Origin: Pyrrhosoma nymphula
Lineage: Eukaryota; Arthropoda; Insecta; Odonata; Coenagrionidae
NCBI GenBank assembly: GCA_963573305.1
Contig: OY754335.1
Span: 55,077,985 to 55,141,984, forward strand
Length of the DNA stretch: 64,000 nt
Direction: 5' to 3'
The translations under genes were made by a program, and so were the position numbers. Within the stretch, counting starts at the first letter, position 1. Every line of letters begins with the position of its first letter. This document shows positions 1-11,866 of this stretch, one piece after another. The notes below the pieces were generated by a model that saw only the letters and a list, made by a program, of their open reading frames with translations, was not told the origin of the DNA and made no database searches.

Positions 1-559
1 GTCCATCCAGAGTTGAATGAATAGACGCGAGGCTGGCATGGAAAGCAGCATTGTGTCAACGGCTTGCGACCGTGTGTTTTTTTATTTACATTTTTTTCAA
101 TGGACGAGGGACAGCCGTTGGGGAAAAGGGGAGAAAAGGGGGGATAGCTCTCGCTTGCAGCTCTGCTCATGAGGCTGCAACACACACACACACATATTCA
201 GCATCCCTCCGCAACAGATGGCCTTAGAATTAATCAACTCATTTCTCGACCTCGCCATGAGTTGGGAGGATTCGGTCTCTATTTTATACTTTGCACTGGG
301 TGCCTTGGACAGAGAGGACAGGCCAAGGCAAAAAGAAACAGAAAGAACTTCGAGAAAAAAATGAGGTCGGTGAATTATACATTGTCCGTATTATTGTGTT
401 TTTTCCTTGGAACTTTTAGTCAAGGGGGGTGGGATACTAAAAAAAAGGCTTTTTTAAGGCTAAAAACATATTGTGCTCATTTATTCCAAAAAGAAGAAGC
501 GAGTGATCGAAGCGAAGAAAAAGCCACTCTTCAGCACAAAGCGACTCCATAAGTAGTGA
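1..559. other. Leading non-coding segment
   Basis: No gene or repeat is recognised here apart from a short (CA)n microsatellite at 180-194. The 127-residue open frame beginning at 169 is low-complexity and lysine-rich, crosses the microsatellite and resembles no family. From about 565 the plus strand turns pyrimidine-rich and ends in CAG, which is the acceptor-like signal of the next entry. Confidence 0.5.
180..194. repeat. (CA)n microsatellite
   Basis: About seven CA units, uninterrupted, read directly from the sequence. Confidence 0.9.
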
Positions 560-624
560 GTGACTTTTCAACTCTATTTTTTCATTTCACCTATATCTCC
601 TCTTTTTCTTCCCTCCCCATGCAG

Positions 625-674
625 AATCGCTATGAAAAAACCTCAGACGCACTTTCATATGGCTTCATACCAGG
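625..674 (+). other. Candidate 50-nt micro-exon of an unknown gene
   Basis: Seen: a long pyrimidine tract (about 575-620) ends in GCAG at 621-624, and 50 nt later CAGG is followed by GTAAGG, a good donor. The enclosed segment is open in two frames. One frame reads NRYEKTSDALSYGFIP plus two bases, with a protein-like composition. I recognise no family and see no partner exon nearby. Acceptor-donor pairs of this quality should occur a few times by chance in a window of this size, so this is only a candidate. Confidence 0.25.
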
Positions 675-1069
675 GTAAGGTTTCGAGGAGCGTTGAAACC
701 ATTTCTGTTCATTTCCTCCAATGTAGATTAATTAATATCGTGGTTATCCTTAGTTTCATGGGGAAAAATTATGCTGGTCTCGCTGTGCGGTATTTCCCAA
801 TCGACAGGTTTTCTGTTGCAGTGATCGGCATGGCGAGAAAAATATTTGCTTTGTACCACCAACGGCTTCTTTCAATTGATCAACGGTCATTCCCGAACCA
901 CACAAACGCTAACTTTCCATCAACGATAGTGATTGACTTAACAGCGGGATTATCGGAATGCATGAACGGCATCCGGGAAGCATATTACCAATCAGACTGC
1001 TCTGCCTATCTACGCAAGGTTGCCAATGATTTAGTTTTTTCGAATAATGCTGATGTGATGTGCTTGGAT

Positions 1070-1336
1070 CTAAGGGTGGGTTTACAATGGCTATTTTATC
1101 GCGCAAGTTACTCGCAGCAAGCGACTTATGACGTAAATTCCACGTTTAACGGCTCTGAAAGTCCGCTTTAAAAGTCTCGGCAAGTCTCTTGCAGAAGCGC
1201 ATTGTTTCCATTTTAAGCAGCAACAAAGCTGGCTTTGCTATGACTCGTGACATATTTTTCGTCAGAGTAAAATCCTTCGCAACCTCTTGCCGAAGACTCT
1301 TGCGGAAGTAACATGCCTTTGTAAATCCACCCTAAG
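1070..1336. mobile_element. MITE, PIF/Harbinger-type, copy 1
   Basis: The left end GGGTGGGTTTACAATGGC is mirrored at the right end by GCCTTTGTAAATCCACCC, and both ends are flanked by TAA in the same orientation (left at about 1071-1073, right just after the CCACCC). TAA or TTA target duplications with GGG-type termini are what PIF/Harbinger elements leave. The interior also contains internally inverted pieces such as CGCAAGTTACTC and its partner, and no transposase. A related, more diverged copy lies at about 11698-11866. The 3' end of the longest chance open frame of the region (560-1171) runs into this element. Confidence 0.6.
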
Positions 1337-1629
1337 AAAACTCTTTTATATGGAGCATGCTATTATTAGGTAGGGGAGGGTGGACGATAACAGCAGGGAA
1401 ACAAAGTTGTAATATTTTTATTTACCCCCTTCCTCTGACGACACATAACGACGACTGCCATAGATACATAAAAAACATTGATTTAAACGCATGATGATAA
1501 TGATTACTCATCGAAACCCAGTTCGCGTGTGTTTTTTTTAAAAAGAAGTGAAATTTGTAAAACTTTCCAACCACCTTAATGGGGGATATAGCTTTTTGAG
1601 GATAGCTATGGGTCTGACAGCCGAGAAGA

Positions 1630-1965
1630 CCTTGTGAGGAAGGGAGACCTAGTTGTGGGGTCCATCCCCCTCGGCGGGAGAGAGATTTTCCCTCCGGTGG
1701 TGCGCGAGAGCACCGTTTGGCCTTTTCGTCACTGCCGCCCTACCCCCTCCATCTCGTGATGCTCTCTCTCTACTTCCCCCTCCGCTGAGGGCGTGGGCGA
1801 CCCTCCCAGCATGCACTCGTGCGTGGGCAGGATTGGGGGCCTTGCCATGCGCCACACTTCCGCCACGCGTCCGAAATTCGGAAAAGAGCCGACTGATGAT
1901 GAGCGAACGAATGAATGAGTGTTCATTATCGTCTCTGTCCACACCTTCGCGGCCATTCTGTTAAT
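1630..1965. other. GC-rich island without recognisable gene
   Basis: Clearly more GC- and CpG-rich than its flanks, with TC-rich blocks on the plus strand. Overlapping open frames of 75-103 residues on both strands reflect the low stop-codon frequency, not a conserved protein. There are no splice sites or domain motifs that I can defend. Confidence 0.5.
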
Positions 1966-2164
1966 TGAAGAATTGTTTACGGGAGGTGTTATCGATGCAC
2001 ACGCTGAATCCCGGTTTCATAATCTATGGTTAAATATTTCCTTGATGCATAAACCTAATGCGTTCTCCCTCCAGTAACGCTCGCGTCAACTTATGGAGTG
2101 TCAGATAAAATATACCATTCCTGAGCTCTCAATTAACGATAATCAAAAGGCTAGGTCATCTTAC

Positions 2165-2178
2165 GGTTCACGTGAACC
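2165..2178. promoter_or_regulatory. Perfect 14-bp palindrome around a CACGTG E-box
   Basis: The 14 bases GGTTCACGTGAACC are perfectly palindromic and centred on the E-box hexamer bound by bHLH proteins. The isolated site in non-coding DNA has no adjacent gene, so any regulatory role is speculative. Confidence 0.3.
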
Positions 2179-2284
2179 ATTTTTTATAATATATTCTTCC
2201 TGTTCTTTGTATGCATGTACCTATCTATCTGGAACGCTAAAACTCTCTGGAGCGTTTTAAATCGCTATGTTTCTTCAATGTCGC

Positions 2285-2370
2285 AAGGCGTGAGTGGTGG
2301 CGCAGTAGTAACGCACTGGGCTGACGATGGTGCATGAGTGTTCAGTCTTCCCTCGAGGTGTTTTTTTGTG
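2285..2370 (+). repeat. tRNA-like SINE head fragment
   Basis: GTGGCGCAGTAGTAACGCA resembles a tRNA box A and D arm, followed by the start of an anticodon-arm-like stretch. No clear box B follows, so this is a degenerate or truncated tRNA-derived piece. Confidence 0.35.
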
Positions 2371-3480
2371 GTGCCGATGGAACACTACTAAAATATACTT
2401 AATAGAATATTTACAATAAAGGTTGTTTTTCATGAAGAATCGAAGATTAAAAGGTAATAAAATTAGTTTTTAAATTATTAAACTTTTGTTGTTTATGTGT
2501 TAATCTCGGATGAAGGCCGTAAATGGTTGCAAGTTGCGGCATAGGCACCCCCGAACATACTAGTACTTATATTAAGTATAAAAACGGGCCTGAGAGAGTT
2601 ATTGAATGTACGAATAAAATAGAAAATAATTGAAATTTTAAGTATATTCACTACAGTTTATTCAGTGGCTATTGGCTAATGCCCTGAAGTATAACTGACT
2701 AACAACGAAATAAATAATTCTTATCAGTACCAATTTTCAGTGGAAAACTATAAAAAATTATTTTTTTCATTAAGTTCCATCTGCCATGAGGCAACTTCAT
2801 CCTTGACTAAAAATAATTAAAAAACAGTTTGCAGTTATTCAAAACGTTTTTTATAGCAAGGTTGATTTCCTTTTAAGGCGTCGGTGGTATATCGGAAGAC
2901 TTCATTGTTTAGGAAATCTTCTAACGATTTGGCTAAAAGTACGCAAAATTCATTCAGCAGTTTTAATTCCTTGCGTGGACTTACCATACAAGGAACATTC
3001 TTTCACCCAACCTTCGATTGTGTTCTGAAGATTTTATTACAAAAATGAGGGGCTGCACCGGCAATATGACCTAAACGGTTAATTAGTGGCATAAATACTA
3101 GACGGAACATGACAAAATGTAATTGCTATCGAATTTTCTAAATAAACATGTAACCGAAAATTAAGAAGGATAAGTAGAAGTGGGCTGTCTCCAAAACAGT
3201 GTGATTTGGAACATAACTCTTTTAATTAAGCCGATTCAATCACATGGAGTTCATGGCGGCTGGATAATAGTTATTGACGTTCAAAATCAATGCCTATGCT
3301 TACATATAATTAATAAATAAATCCACCTCGCTATTTCTTCTATATTGTAAATTTCACCATTACCATTGTTTATTACCTTTCAATTTGGAAATCAGGGGTT
3401 CAAAAAGAATCATTCAAAAAAGAATCGGGGGTTGTGCATTTTCAATTAGATTATTTGTTTAAGAAGTATTGTGCTGATAT
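2371..3480. other. AT-rich stretch, nothing recognised
   Basis: Strongly AT-rich with frequent stops in all six frames and homopolymer A/T runs. I see no repeat shared with the rest of the window, no RNA gene and no splice-site pair. Confidence 0.5.
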
Positions 3481-3487
3481 TCGACAC

Positions 3488-3518
3488 CCCCTGCCACCTG
3501 AAGTGTGTGTGGCAGGGG
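3488..3518. repeat. Short hairpin related to a LINE 3' tail motif
   Basis: CCCCTGCCAC at 3488-3497 is exactly mirrored by GTGGCAGGGG at 3509-3518, with an 11-base loop. The same CCCCCTGCCAC string lies in the 3' untranslated tail of the non-LTR elements at 27.85 and 49.0 kb (minus strand), so this may be two opposed scraps of that tail. Confidence 0.45.
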
Positions 3519-4119
3519 ATTACTCCACACCAGACATGAATTAAGCATTATCACCAGTAATCGTTAGTCCGAAGATTGGTTTGCTGCTGATCTCCACTCC
3601 ACTCTCCTCTCCGCCAACCGCTTCATTCCTTCATAATTATTCACTTTGACGTCCTTCGTGATTTTCCTGATGTATTCCATCCTTGGTCATCCCCTGTATT
3701 TATCCCCATTCATTTCTCCTTCCTTTGTTGTTTTCAGCAGAGTATTGTGTCGCAAAATGTTTCAATGAAACATTTCTCTTCGTCTTCTCAGATATGTTTT
3801 AGCATACAACTTTTTCCTCAACTTTTCGTGGGACTTTTTTTATGTGGATTCTCTCCGTCCACTTTTTCTTCAATCCACTAGCGTCAAAAACTCTATCACA
3901 CTATTATAAGCAATTTTACTAGATATACTGTTAAGTAACGTGTGTGGAATAGAAGGCGATTGCAGTGAGGTCCAAGGGGATACCCCATTTCCCCTTGTAA
4001 TCACAATCCCATGTGACCAGGTGCAAGAAAATCTCTCAACATTTCCTGTAGTCTCATTCATCAATTATGAGCTGTGTGAAAACATTTTCGAATGTTCATC
4101 GAGGCTGAAGGTAATGTTT

Positions 4120-4780
4120 TATGGGGGGGAGTTTCGGAAGTTGGGTCGAGAATCACAAGAAGCGCGGCGGCGTGGGTTTCGATACCATCTCCCACGTCTC
4201 CCGCCCCTGCGGGGTCCCTCGTGTGATTCCCGAGAGCGCCTCCCCCTTATTCATGCCTCGCCCACGCGTGCTGCCTGGCACTCCTTCGCACTTCTCCAGC
4301 CCTTATAATCATGACCCGATCTCCCTCTCTCTCTCTCCTCGTTTTTGGTTGACCCTTGACCCCTTAGCGGCTGGCTGCCACCCTACGGAATACACTTTGA
4401 CATTACGCAAAAACTATTGATCTGATGAGTGGGAGGAGGGGCGGGGAGGGGAGATTATGGAGGAGGGGAATGAGTGGAGGGGAGTGAAGGGGTGGCTGAG
4501 AGAGAGAAAAGGTGGGATGTACCACCAATAGGGAGGGGAGCAAAGTTGAAAAGGGACTGACTGTATGTGAGTGAAGGACATGCCCGAAATGTGAGGAGGG
4601 CTTTTGGGAAGGGAAAACTGTTGAAGGGGGAGCCCGCACGAGGGGATGATTGCTGCTCCTCCGCGTGGGAGTTAGATTTTCGGGGGTGGGAGTGGCGTAG
4701 GCGTTTCTTCGGGGGTGCGTGCGGTCCCCATAGAAACTTTTGGCTCCCAAGGGTCATGCTCCCTTTATACTGGATTCCTA
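4120..4780. other. GC-rich segment, switching from pyrimidine- to G-rich
   Basis: Positions 4180-4400 are C/T-rich and 4430-4700 strongly G/A-rich on the plus strand, for instance the AGGGG runs. Open frames of about 100 residues on both strands are composition-driven. No protein family is recognised. Confidence 0.5.
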
Positions 4781-4823
4781 AAGGCAAAAAAAGTAACAAA
4801 TGCTTCAATTTGAACGATGGGTG

Positions 4824-4866
4824 CCCACCTGAAGATGACGCCTATGCGTTGAAACAGGTAGTGCCG
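4824..4866 (+). ncRNA. Hammerhead-like motif, degenerate
   Basis: CTGAAGA (4829-4835) fits the hammerhead core CUGANGA. It is followed by an ACGC/GCGT stem with a CTAT loop and then GAAAC (4851-4855). ACCT before the core pairs with AGGT after it. The expected cleavage triplet is not evident, so it is probably a decayed relative of the better motif at 43.7 kb. Confidence 0.35.
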
Positions 4867-4869
4867 AAT

Positions 4870-6590
4870 AAAATGATGTGAAAATTTTACGCTGTGTTTG
4901 TTGTCATTGGAGATGAATAGGGTTGTGGATCATAGATTTATTTGCAGGCAATTAAGTTTGTAAGTTGAAACGTAACGTCTAATTACTCAATCAAGCATCA
5001 TTTTGAATTTGTGACGCATCCAGTGCGCCTGAAAAAAATAGCGCAACTTTCTGGAAACGACACGCCCAATAATTACGGGTTGCCATGTCTGGTGACTTCA
5101 CTTGGCATAACTATGCATATGTATTCGTTTATCGTAGCGAAGCTGCTGGGGCTTGCCACTCGCGCAATAGGCAAATAGTTTCACTGGACTCTTAATTAAT
5201 AGGTAATTAGACAAAATAGGTAATTAGGAAAACGGAGTTCCTGAAACAAGGGGTAAGATTGAACGTTTCCGAGATTATAGAGGTGACAAACTCGTAATTA
5301 GTAAATATTTCCTATGCGCACGTGTAGTACCTATTGAGAAGTTGAAAGTGTATTTGAATTGATATAAGTAGGTGTTTTCTGACGTAAAAATTAAATGCAA
5401 CATGGTGGCGTGCATTTTCATTGCAATGTCAAAATATGCCCTTCTTAAGAGGTTTATACTTAATTCAGGTTTTAAAATTGAAACGCTGAATATCCTAATA
5501 ATTTACTTTTTAGCATGAACTTTCAATTTAAAAAATAAAATAAAATAAGTAAACCACCCTATTTTCAAAAAGTGAAACAAATCCCACCAGTTAAATATAC
5601 TCTAGGGTTTAATGCCTTTTTTATAATTATATTTTTGATGAAATATTTTTGTTTAAACCTGTTTAAACCTCTTTTATTTTCGAGAGGGGTTGCGTCCTAA
5701 ATACATAATTCATGAAAAGAAATATTTCCATAGCTTTTTAAACTGGAGGCTGTGATATAGAGGAGGATTTGGGAGGAAGCGGCTAAGGAAGAGAAAGGGA
5801 ATTAGATTCATGAATGGGAGGGGCAGGAGAAATGGCAATCTGAAAAATGAAATCGTGCAAGAAGAAAGGGGCTTGTGCCTGTAAATTATTATTGGTATTG
5901 TAATAGTGGTCTGCGGAATTGGAAGTATAATTGGTCCTTTTTTCCATCGAAACCAACCTTAACCGGTTGATCACCTATAATATCTAATTACTTTGCTTTA
6001 ATTCAAGTTATGATTTATTGATGCATGATGTAGGAGGTACTAGAATATATAAATGCCTGTCATTAATAAAACATATAATCGTGAAACATGAATCAAGTTA
6101 TTATAATGGCCCAGCCTATTCTTCCTTGCCCCTTTTTCTCTACTTGTTTCTGTTCCATGCGTCTCCACAAACGTAATCAAAGCAATTTTTAGGGTATCTG
6201 TTTTCCGCTATAATTTATTTTGGCGTAAAATCGAAATAATTGATTCATTATGAGCTAAAATGTTGAGATTAAAACACAATCATTTTGGTAAGATGACATA
6301 GATTACCTCGAATATGCTGTTGCAAAATGGAAGGAACCATTTTGCTGCAAATTTTATTTACCCCATGCAGGGAGTTTTCTGTGAGATATGGGTCTCTAAA
6401 TCTAGAAATGTCCACGTATTGCCACAATTAGTGAGGGTTAAATTTACGAGGAATTCCGCGTACGCACATTTGCTGTACTCACATGTTCTATAGACCAAAT
6501 TTTTGCATGGACATTTATGCATGTTTATTCGAGCATTTATGGATGAAATAATGTTTATATGCAAATATGCATATATTTTATAGTTTTACT
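4870..6590. other. AT-rich stretch, nothing recognised
   Basis: No gene. A small direct duplication of GTTTAAACCT sits at about 5653-5672. Short open frames at 5783-5974 and 6358-6564 (minus) have no family resemblance. Confidence 0.5.
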
Positions 6591-6659
6591 CTTTTTCTCA
6601 GTCGCTTGCTTTCTTTCCCTCCCTGTGAAAGAGAGTATCTTGGTGATTTACGTAAGAGT

Positions 6660-7640
6660 GGAGGAGGTTCTGGGGGTGGCACGAGGGACAACTCAAGAGG
6701 TTACGCGCATGTTTTCATCTAAATATCGTGAAATAAACACCCTGGATCATTTTCTTTCTTCATGAGGATCGAACAGCGCTGGATTATCGAGATACGATGC
6801 GATGTTCGGTTGCCTGAACCTTTTGTTGCATGCGATAAATTTCTTTGTTTTTCCCCCGTTATTTCTCCACTATCGAATTTCTCTGTCGAAGATCGATTTT
6901 AAAATTTCGATAGCACTCTTGCGATAGGTCGCCGGTTGGAATGTCACTTTTTTTATTTGGTGAGGAATCTCTCTTCAGTCAGGAGAGTTAAAAAATGTTT
7001 TCCTCGCTTATACCGTTTATTTCTATTTAAAACTGATATATACCCTCTTTCTGAGAATTCAAATTCGATATACCACCTTAGCCTTCATAAATATATGAGC
7101 TCAGCCGTTATATAAATTTGAACGCTCTCTTCTCGCTTTTCAAGCATATTGGAATTTGAATTTAGGTGATAGCATCTTTTTAAGGATTTAAATGTTATAT
7201 AACGTACACAACATTGTGTTTGATAAAATTAAATGATCAGCAATCACTGATTTATTAAATTTGACAAATCTTACGAGAACTTGAATTCTCAGCCACCTAT
7301 GAGCACCAATGCAATTAGGTAAACTCCGTTGCGTCGTTGGAGAAATTGCAATTGTGAGCATTCTCTTGGCTATTAGACATATGGGTGCTATTGTACTTTT
7401 TAATTCTAGCTATAATGCTTAGCGATTTGAGGTTAATATTTTAATCTATTTCGAGTTCTAATCTTTACAATACAGCTATAATTAACTAGTGATACTCAGA
7501 GCTACAATTTACTCGCTCTGCATATGGTTGCATTTCATCTTTTCACAACCCTTCAAAACGGCTCTAATTCCTATCTTACTTTTGATAATCCCTACATTTC
7601 TTTCTCCTAATTATTCGAGGAGTGAAAGATTTAAGGGGAA
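6660..7640. other. Non-coding stretch, nothing recognised
   Basis: AT-rich with scattered stops in all frames. No repeat relationship to other parts of the window was noticed. Confidence 0.4.
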
Positions 7641-7970
7641 CCCGAATGATTCCAACTCTTACAAGATCTTGGTTCAGTTCCAGTTCCCCATTCTCCTCTC
7701 CATTTTCTCTGCATCCCTCTTCATCCATTGTCTTCACCTGCCCGGGGGCAACGATTTAATCGTACCCCCCCTCCGCCCAAGAGTCGACCCTATAGCTTGT
7801 CGGTCCACGGACCCAGCATCCTGCCGTTCCTAACCTCGCTCCTCTCGCGAGATCTTCAAACCTTTCAGTCCGCCGATCAACCCGGGAACCATTGTCTCCT
7901 TCTAAAACCCTAACATCACATAGTTCTGCGCTCTATTCCGATACCCTAAGCCTCTATGGTGGACTCACCC
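7640..7970. other. C-rich island
   Basis: C-rich on the plus strand with several CG dinucleotides. The overlapping frames at 7489-7833 and 7728-7913 are compositional. No gene is identified. Confidence 0.45.
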
Positions 7971-8665
7971 TATCTTCCATTTCAATTTTTTTCGCAAAAT
8001 AGTAATTGCTTTTGACCATATCGTATTCAAGCAATGCTAAGTTTTCTTTTTGACACGCCTTGATGCGGGCCGGTTATTTTCAAATACTATCAAACCAATC
8101 GTGCGGAAATTAGCCATTAGCGTGATGAACATTGAACTGTTATAAAGCTATCTTAGGAATGTATACGTTGAATTATACGTTGATCGTTACTGCACGGGCA
8201 ACTATAGATAATAGGAAAAAGCGTAAAAAATTAGGAAATGGCCGTAAAGATTCTCATGAAAGACTATGGAAATGGGCTTGGGTGATTATGAAGATGAAGG
8301 TAAATTGACACTAACACTGTAGCAAGTGTAGCATATTAGGAGAGGAAGTGACATAGCTGGAGGAAATAAACTAGCAGAGTAGCTAGAGGAAGCATGTCAT
8401 TAGATGCTAAAGGAAGCTTAAGACAGTGAACATGAGGAACAACAGCATTTGAGTTAAAACAGCAGCGACATGTGAAAGGGGAAAGAGCACATGCATATTA
8501 GATGAAAAAAGCAGAGTAGCATGTATGTAGATTAAAAAAAGGAAAGCATTTTTAATCGTAATTTTTTGATATTAGGAGTGTGAAGATTTAGTGTAAGTTC
8601 CATTTACGTCCAACTACCTATAATAAGCAGACCAGGATTTCTTAGATGGATTCGGAACCTGGTAA

Positions 8666-9078
8666 TGGAGGAGGATACTGAAGGCCAAATGGACGAATAA
8701 AATAAGAAATTTTAGTAGTCAAGTGGAGAGTAGAAGAGGAAAGGACAGTATGGAACTATATACAGAAAAGAAGAATCAGATGTACTGGGCACACCCTGAG
8801 TTTTGACTCATCTCACAATGATATCTCAGCCCTAAGAAAGTCATAGCCATGGGTCAGCATTTGTCGATCATCCCTGCGCTGGAACTATATGAAGAATAGA
8901 GGTACAATGGTTTTGTGAAGAATATGATTGAAGGAAAAATAGTAAAGTCCCAAGAGGAGGCCCAAGGGATAAATACGTAATCCTAATGAAGAGGGAAGTA
9001 CATAAGAAGAACAACCAGGATGTAAGGGAACTAGCACTAAATATGAAAGAATGGAGGGCTGCAGTCAACCATTCTTAG
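8666..9078 (+). pseudogene. LINE reverse-transcriptase C-terminal relic
   Basis: Reading through frameshifts, the pieces follow the order typical of the end of LINE ORF2 proteins: WRRILKAKWTNKIRN (from 8666), RIRCTGHTL (ending near 8800), NGFVKNMIEGKIV (after 8910), then GPRDKY and finally QDVRELALNMKEWRAAVNH with a stop at 9076-9078. The first two resemble the WRR-ML-WTD-R-N and IGH-LRH signatures of this LINE group. The final RELA-EWRAAV block matches the end of the separate relic at 38.6 kb. A 78-bp segment (about 8802-8878) interrupts the frame. It is dead: there are several frameshifts and no fingers or palm domain. Confidence 0.75.
8802..8878. repeat. 78-bp segment, copy 1, inside the LINE relic
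   Basis: From ACTCATCTCACAATGATA to CATCCCTGCGCT this is nearly identical to 9333-9410, apart from a few extra bases (AATTTTA) in the second copy. It sits exactly where the LINE frame is broken between the GHTL and the NGFVKN blocks. Confidence 0.7.
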
Positions 9079-9332
9079 GGTTTAACGACCAATGAATGAC
9101 CTATAATTGGTAGATTGAAGCCACGCAAAAGATAATCCAGATAAATGACCATGATTTCGCTTCAAATCTCTCAGCAATTCCTTTGCTTTCACAGTATAAT
9201 TGATCAACCAAGAGTAAATGATTTCGTATTTTGATTATTTCATTCATCAAGCTTAATGTCTTGTTGAGTATTTCCGCACATCTTCTTATTACAATGGTGA
9301 TACGGAGGATATTACTTTCGGCCGGTTTTTAC

Positions 9333-9410
9333 TCATCTCACAATGATATCTCAGCCCTAAGAAAGTCATAGCCATGGGTAATTTTAGCATTTGTCGATCA
9401 TCCCTGCGCT
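9333..9410. repeat. 78-bp segment, copy 2
   Basis: Same orientation as the copy at 8802-8878, about 530 bp downstream and outside the LINE relic. Confidence 0.7.
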
Positions 9411-9419
9411 ATAGCATTT

Positions 9420-9720
9420 TTTGCGAAGGAGTTTAGCTCCCTTTCCTTGCTTTCTCTCACTGCCTCCCTCCCTATCAGTCAGTTTTTACCCTCAACCCCC
9501 TACGTTACTACCTCCCCTCATTGCCGCGCAGGTCTGTGCCAGGAACTTCCGTGAGAGCTATGATTGTTATCCATGGTTATCCTTCTTACATTTCCTTCTT
9601 CTCCACTTTTCCACGCGACTTTCTCTTTTCCCTTTCAAGCCTTATCCACCAACCGACTCCCAATTGATTGATCCCATTGAACCGAATCGTTCTCATGCTG
9701 ACCTTCGACCAAAGTGAACA
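9420..9720. other. Pyrimidine-rich island
   Basis: C/T-rich plus strand with CCCTC and CTTCT runs. The 98-residue frame over it is rich in P, S, L and F, as expected from composition alone. An acceptor-like GCGCAG lies at about 9526-9531, but I see no matching donor. Confidence 0.45.
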
Positions 9721-11530
9721 AGAAAGAAGATCGCGGTGCTTCCACAGAATAAAAAGAGGGTATCAGGACCCATCTTTGCTCTATTCCTCCCTCTCCTTCA
9801 GAACCCTAAAATGCTGTTATTCAGCCAAATTTTATCGGAAAAAAAGATTTCTGGGAACGATAGCTCTTTGGTAGTATGTCGGAAGGAGCCCAAAAAGCTT
9901 ATCCAAATCCCGAATATTTACCCTCGAGTGCGGTGTGTGGCCAAGTAGTCGGCCATCGTCCTTCAAACCATCATAATTGTGTTTTAGCTTGTATATCGTG
10001 CGATGATTTTTTATACTGTAGATACCTTGGAAAGTCATAGTCGCACTATAATAATAATAAGTGCTCAGAACTTCAAAAAATAAGTGTGTTTTGTTCGTTT
10101 TTGCACTCGTATAATAACTGACGTTCGTTTGCTTAATAACGCTTTATTGAACATTAATTGGGCGTTAATATTTATATGCTACATTGTAATAGTGCACTGG
10201 AAAATGGGCTTGAGAATAACATTAAAAATAGGTCATTTTGAAAACAGAAAAGTAAATGATATTTTCTTTCTCTCTAAATTTCACTTTAAGTACTTGTGCT
10301 GGCATTATATTTTTAGTAGCATTCCATTTGGGCTGATTGAGTATTGAGTGAGATTGAGTATATTTGAGGCTGGCGTATTGAGTGAAGAGGATGACATATT
10401 TGTCGGTCTTAAGCGTAACTTTTTGGAAATCTACGTATCATGCTGTGAACGAACTTAGCACTTAAAACCCTGCAGATTTCGCGAATAATGCTTATGAATG
10501 CGAGCGCTGTGTGCCATGCTACTAATTCAGGTGAACGTGCATGAAAAAAGCAAACATTTATTAATTTTTAAATTGTAAGGAGCTCTCACCTTTTACTCCT
10601 GACAAATTCGTCTGCAAATGTTCAAATTTTTCACAAATATTCACCTAAATATTTTGCGATGCAACGAAAACATGGCCATGCTCAATAAATTAGTGGCAAA
10701 AGCCGCGTTTATGTTCATTTCTCTTTTGATTCTATGGAGGGAGTTGTATCTGGGCCTGCAGCTCTGGCTTCACCGAAATTCTTTGGGCCACTACCTTGGT
10801 CCCGCACTAAATTTAATTGGTATTGATTGCAGTGTTGTTTTATGAATCCTGTATATGTCTTATTTTTCCATGTTTAAGGTGCATTTACTTAGAGTATGAA
10901 AAATATTGTGATTATTCGAGGCAATTTTACTGCACAGGGTAGGGCTCTTCCAAAAAAAACTTAATTTGAACACAGATATCCAAGATTGAGCCTGTTTCTA
11001 TCCAAACCTATCGCATGACCTACTTCATTTGCTTGCTATCTAACTAACCGACTGGACATTTTAGTCATATTCCAGTGTTGCTCTTAATATTTTTGCTGCA
11101 CTTCAGGCCCAAACGCAAATAATGACTAGTTTTTAAAATGGTAAATGGTCTCAGCCAAATAAACTTCTAAAACCCCTATCATCATCGAAAAAGAGTTGAA
11201 TATATACAGCGATACTTTCAAGCGTTGGAATTTATTTTTCCTCGCTAATAATTAGCGGGATAACGAATGTGTTTTCCCTTGCTTATCAGACAGGTCACCA
11301 TGTGTGGTTTAAATCCATGAAGCATTCCTGAAGCAGTAGATGAATGGGCAATGAAATGATGCCGACTCGAGAAGTAATGGAATAATTTTTTTCTATTCCA
11401 TCGCTCTTCTCTTAAAGCTGATGATATGAGAGTACTCTGCAGTTACATAACGGTTACAGTGACGGCGAAAACGTTAAAGGCATTAAATTGTGGTGACAAT
11501 GCTTGTTATGTAAACTAATTGATTAGAAAG
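9720..11530. other. Non-coding stretch, nothing recognised
   Basis: AT-rich, without domain motifs, tRNA boxes or inverted repeats that stand out. Frames of up to 87 residues (10084-10347 plus) are low in complexity and unrecognised. Confidence 0.45.
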
Positions 11531-11535
11531 CTTAC

Positions 11536-11585
11536 CTTACCCAAGTGGATAGAATCCTCATGAACAGCAAAGAGAAAATGCTTAC
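11536..11585 (-). other. Candidate 45/50-nt micro-exon (minus strand)
   Basis: On the minus strand a pyrimidine tract ending TTTCTTTCATTTCAG directly precedes this segment. It ends at two overlapping donors, GTAAGG (exon to 11541, 45 nt) and GTAAGC (exon to 11536, 50 nt). One frame reads VSIFSLLFMRILSTW, hydrophobic and possibly membrane-spanning. No family is recognised and the pairing may be chance. Confidence 0.25.
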
Positions 11586-11697
11586 CTGAAATGAAAGAAA
11601 AATCAACGATTATACTTCATTCTAAAATGAAAATTTTATTGGCAAAACTTATTGTCAGTGATATTTTTTGTTGAAGTTATAGAAATAAATTTTATAT

Positions 11698-11866
11698 TAA
11701 AAACAATTTTACAAACTTGCTACGCTTCTACAAGCAGGAACTTTCCGTAGATTTTAAAAGTTCTGCAAGCGGACTCGCAGAGTAATTTGAACCTGCAATT
11801 TACGTCGAAAGGAACTTACTTCAAGTTACTTGCGCAATAAACTTGCCAGTGTAAATCAACCTTAAG
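11698..11866. mobile_element. MITE, PIF/Harbinger-type, diverged copy 2
   Basis: The right end GCCAGTGTAAATCAACC followed by TTAA resembles the right end of the 1070-1336 element. The left end (ACAATTTTACAAACTTGC) is a decayed inverted partner. Both carry the CTTGCG and AAGTTACTTGCGC interior motifs. It is shorter than copy 1 and has no coding content. Confidence 0.45.

Noticed and set aside
560..1171. Longest open frame of the window (203 codons, plus)
   Set aside because: Runs from a pyrimidine tract into a MITE. No domain, no codon or composition signal, and a frame of this length is not improbable in 64 kb over six frames.
6602..6651. Another 50-nt exon-like segment between TTTTTCTCAG and GTAAGA
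   Set aside because: One frame has a stop, the reading is low complexity (pyrimidine-rich) and the donor is weaker. Several such pairs are expected by chance.
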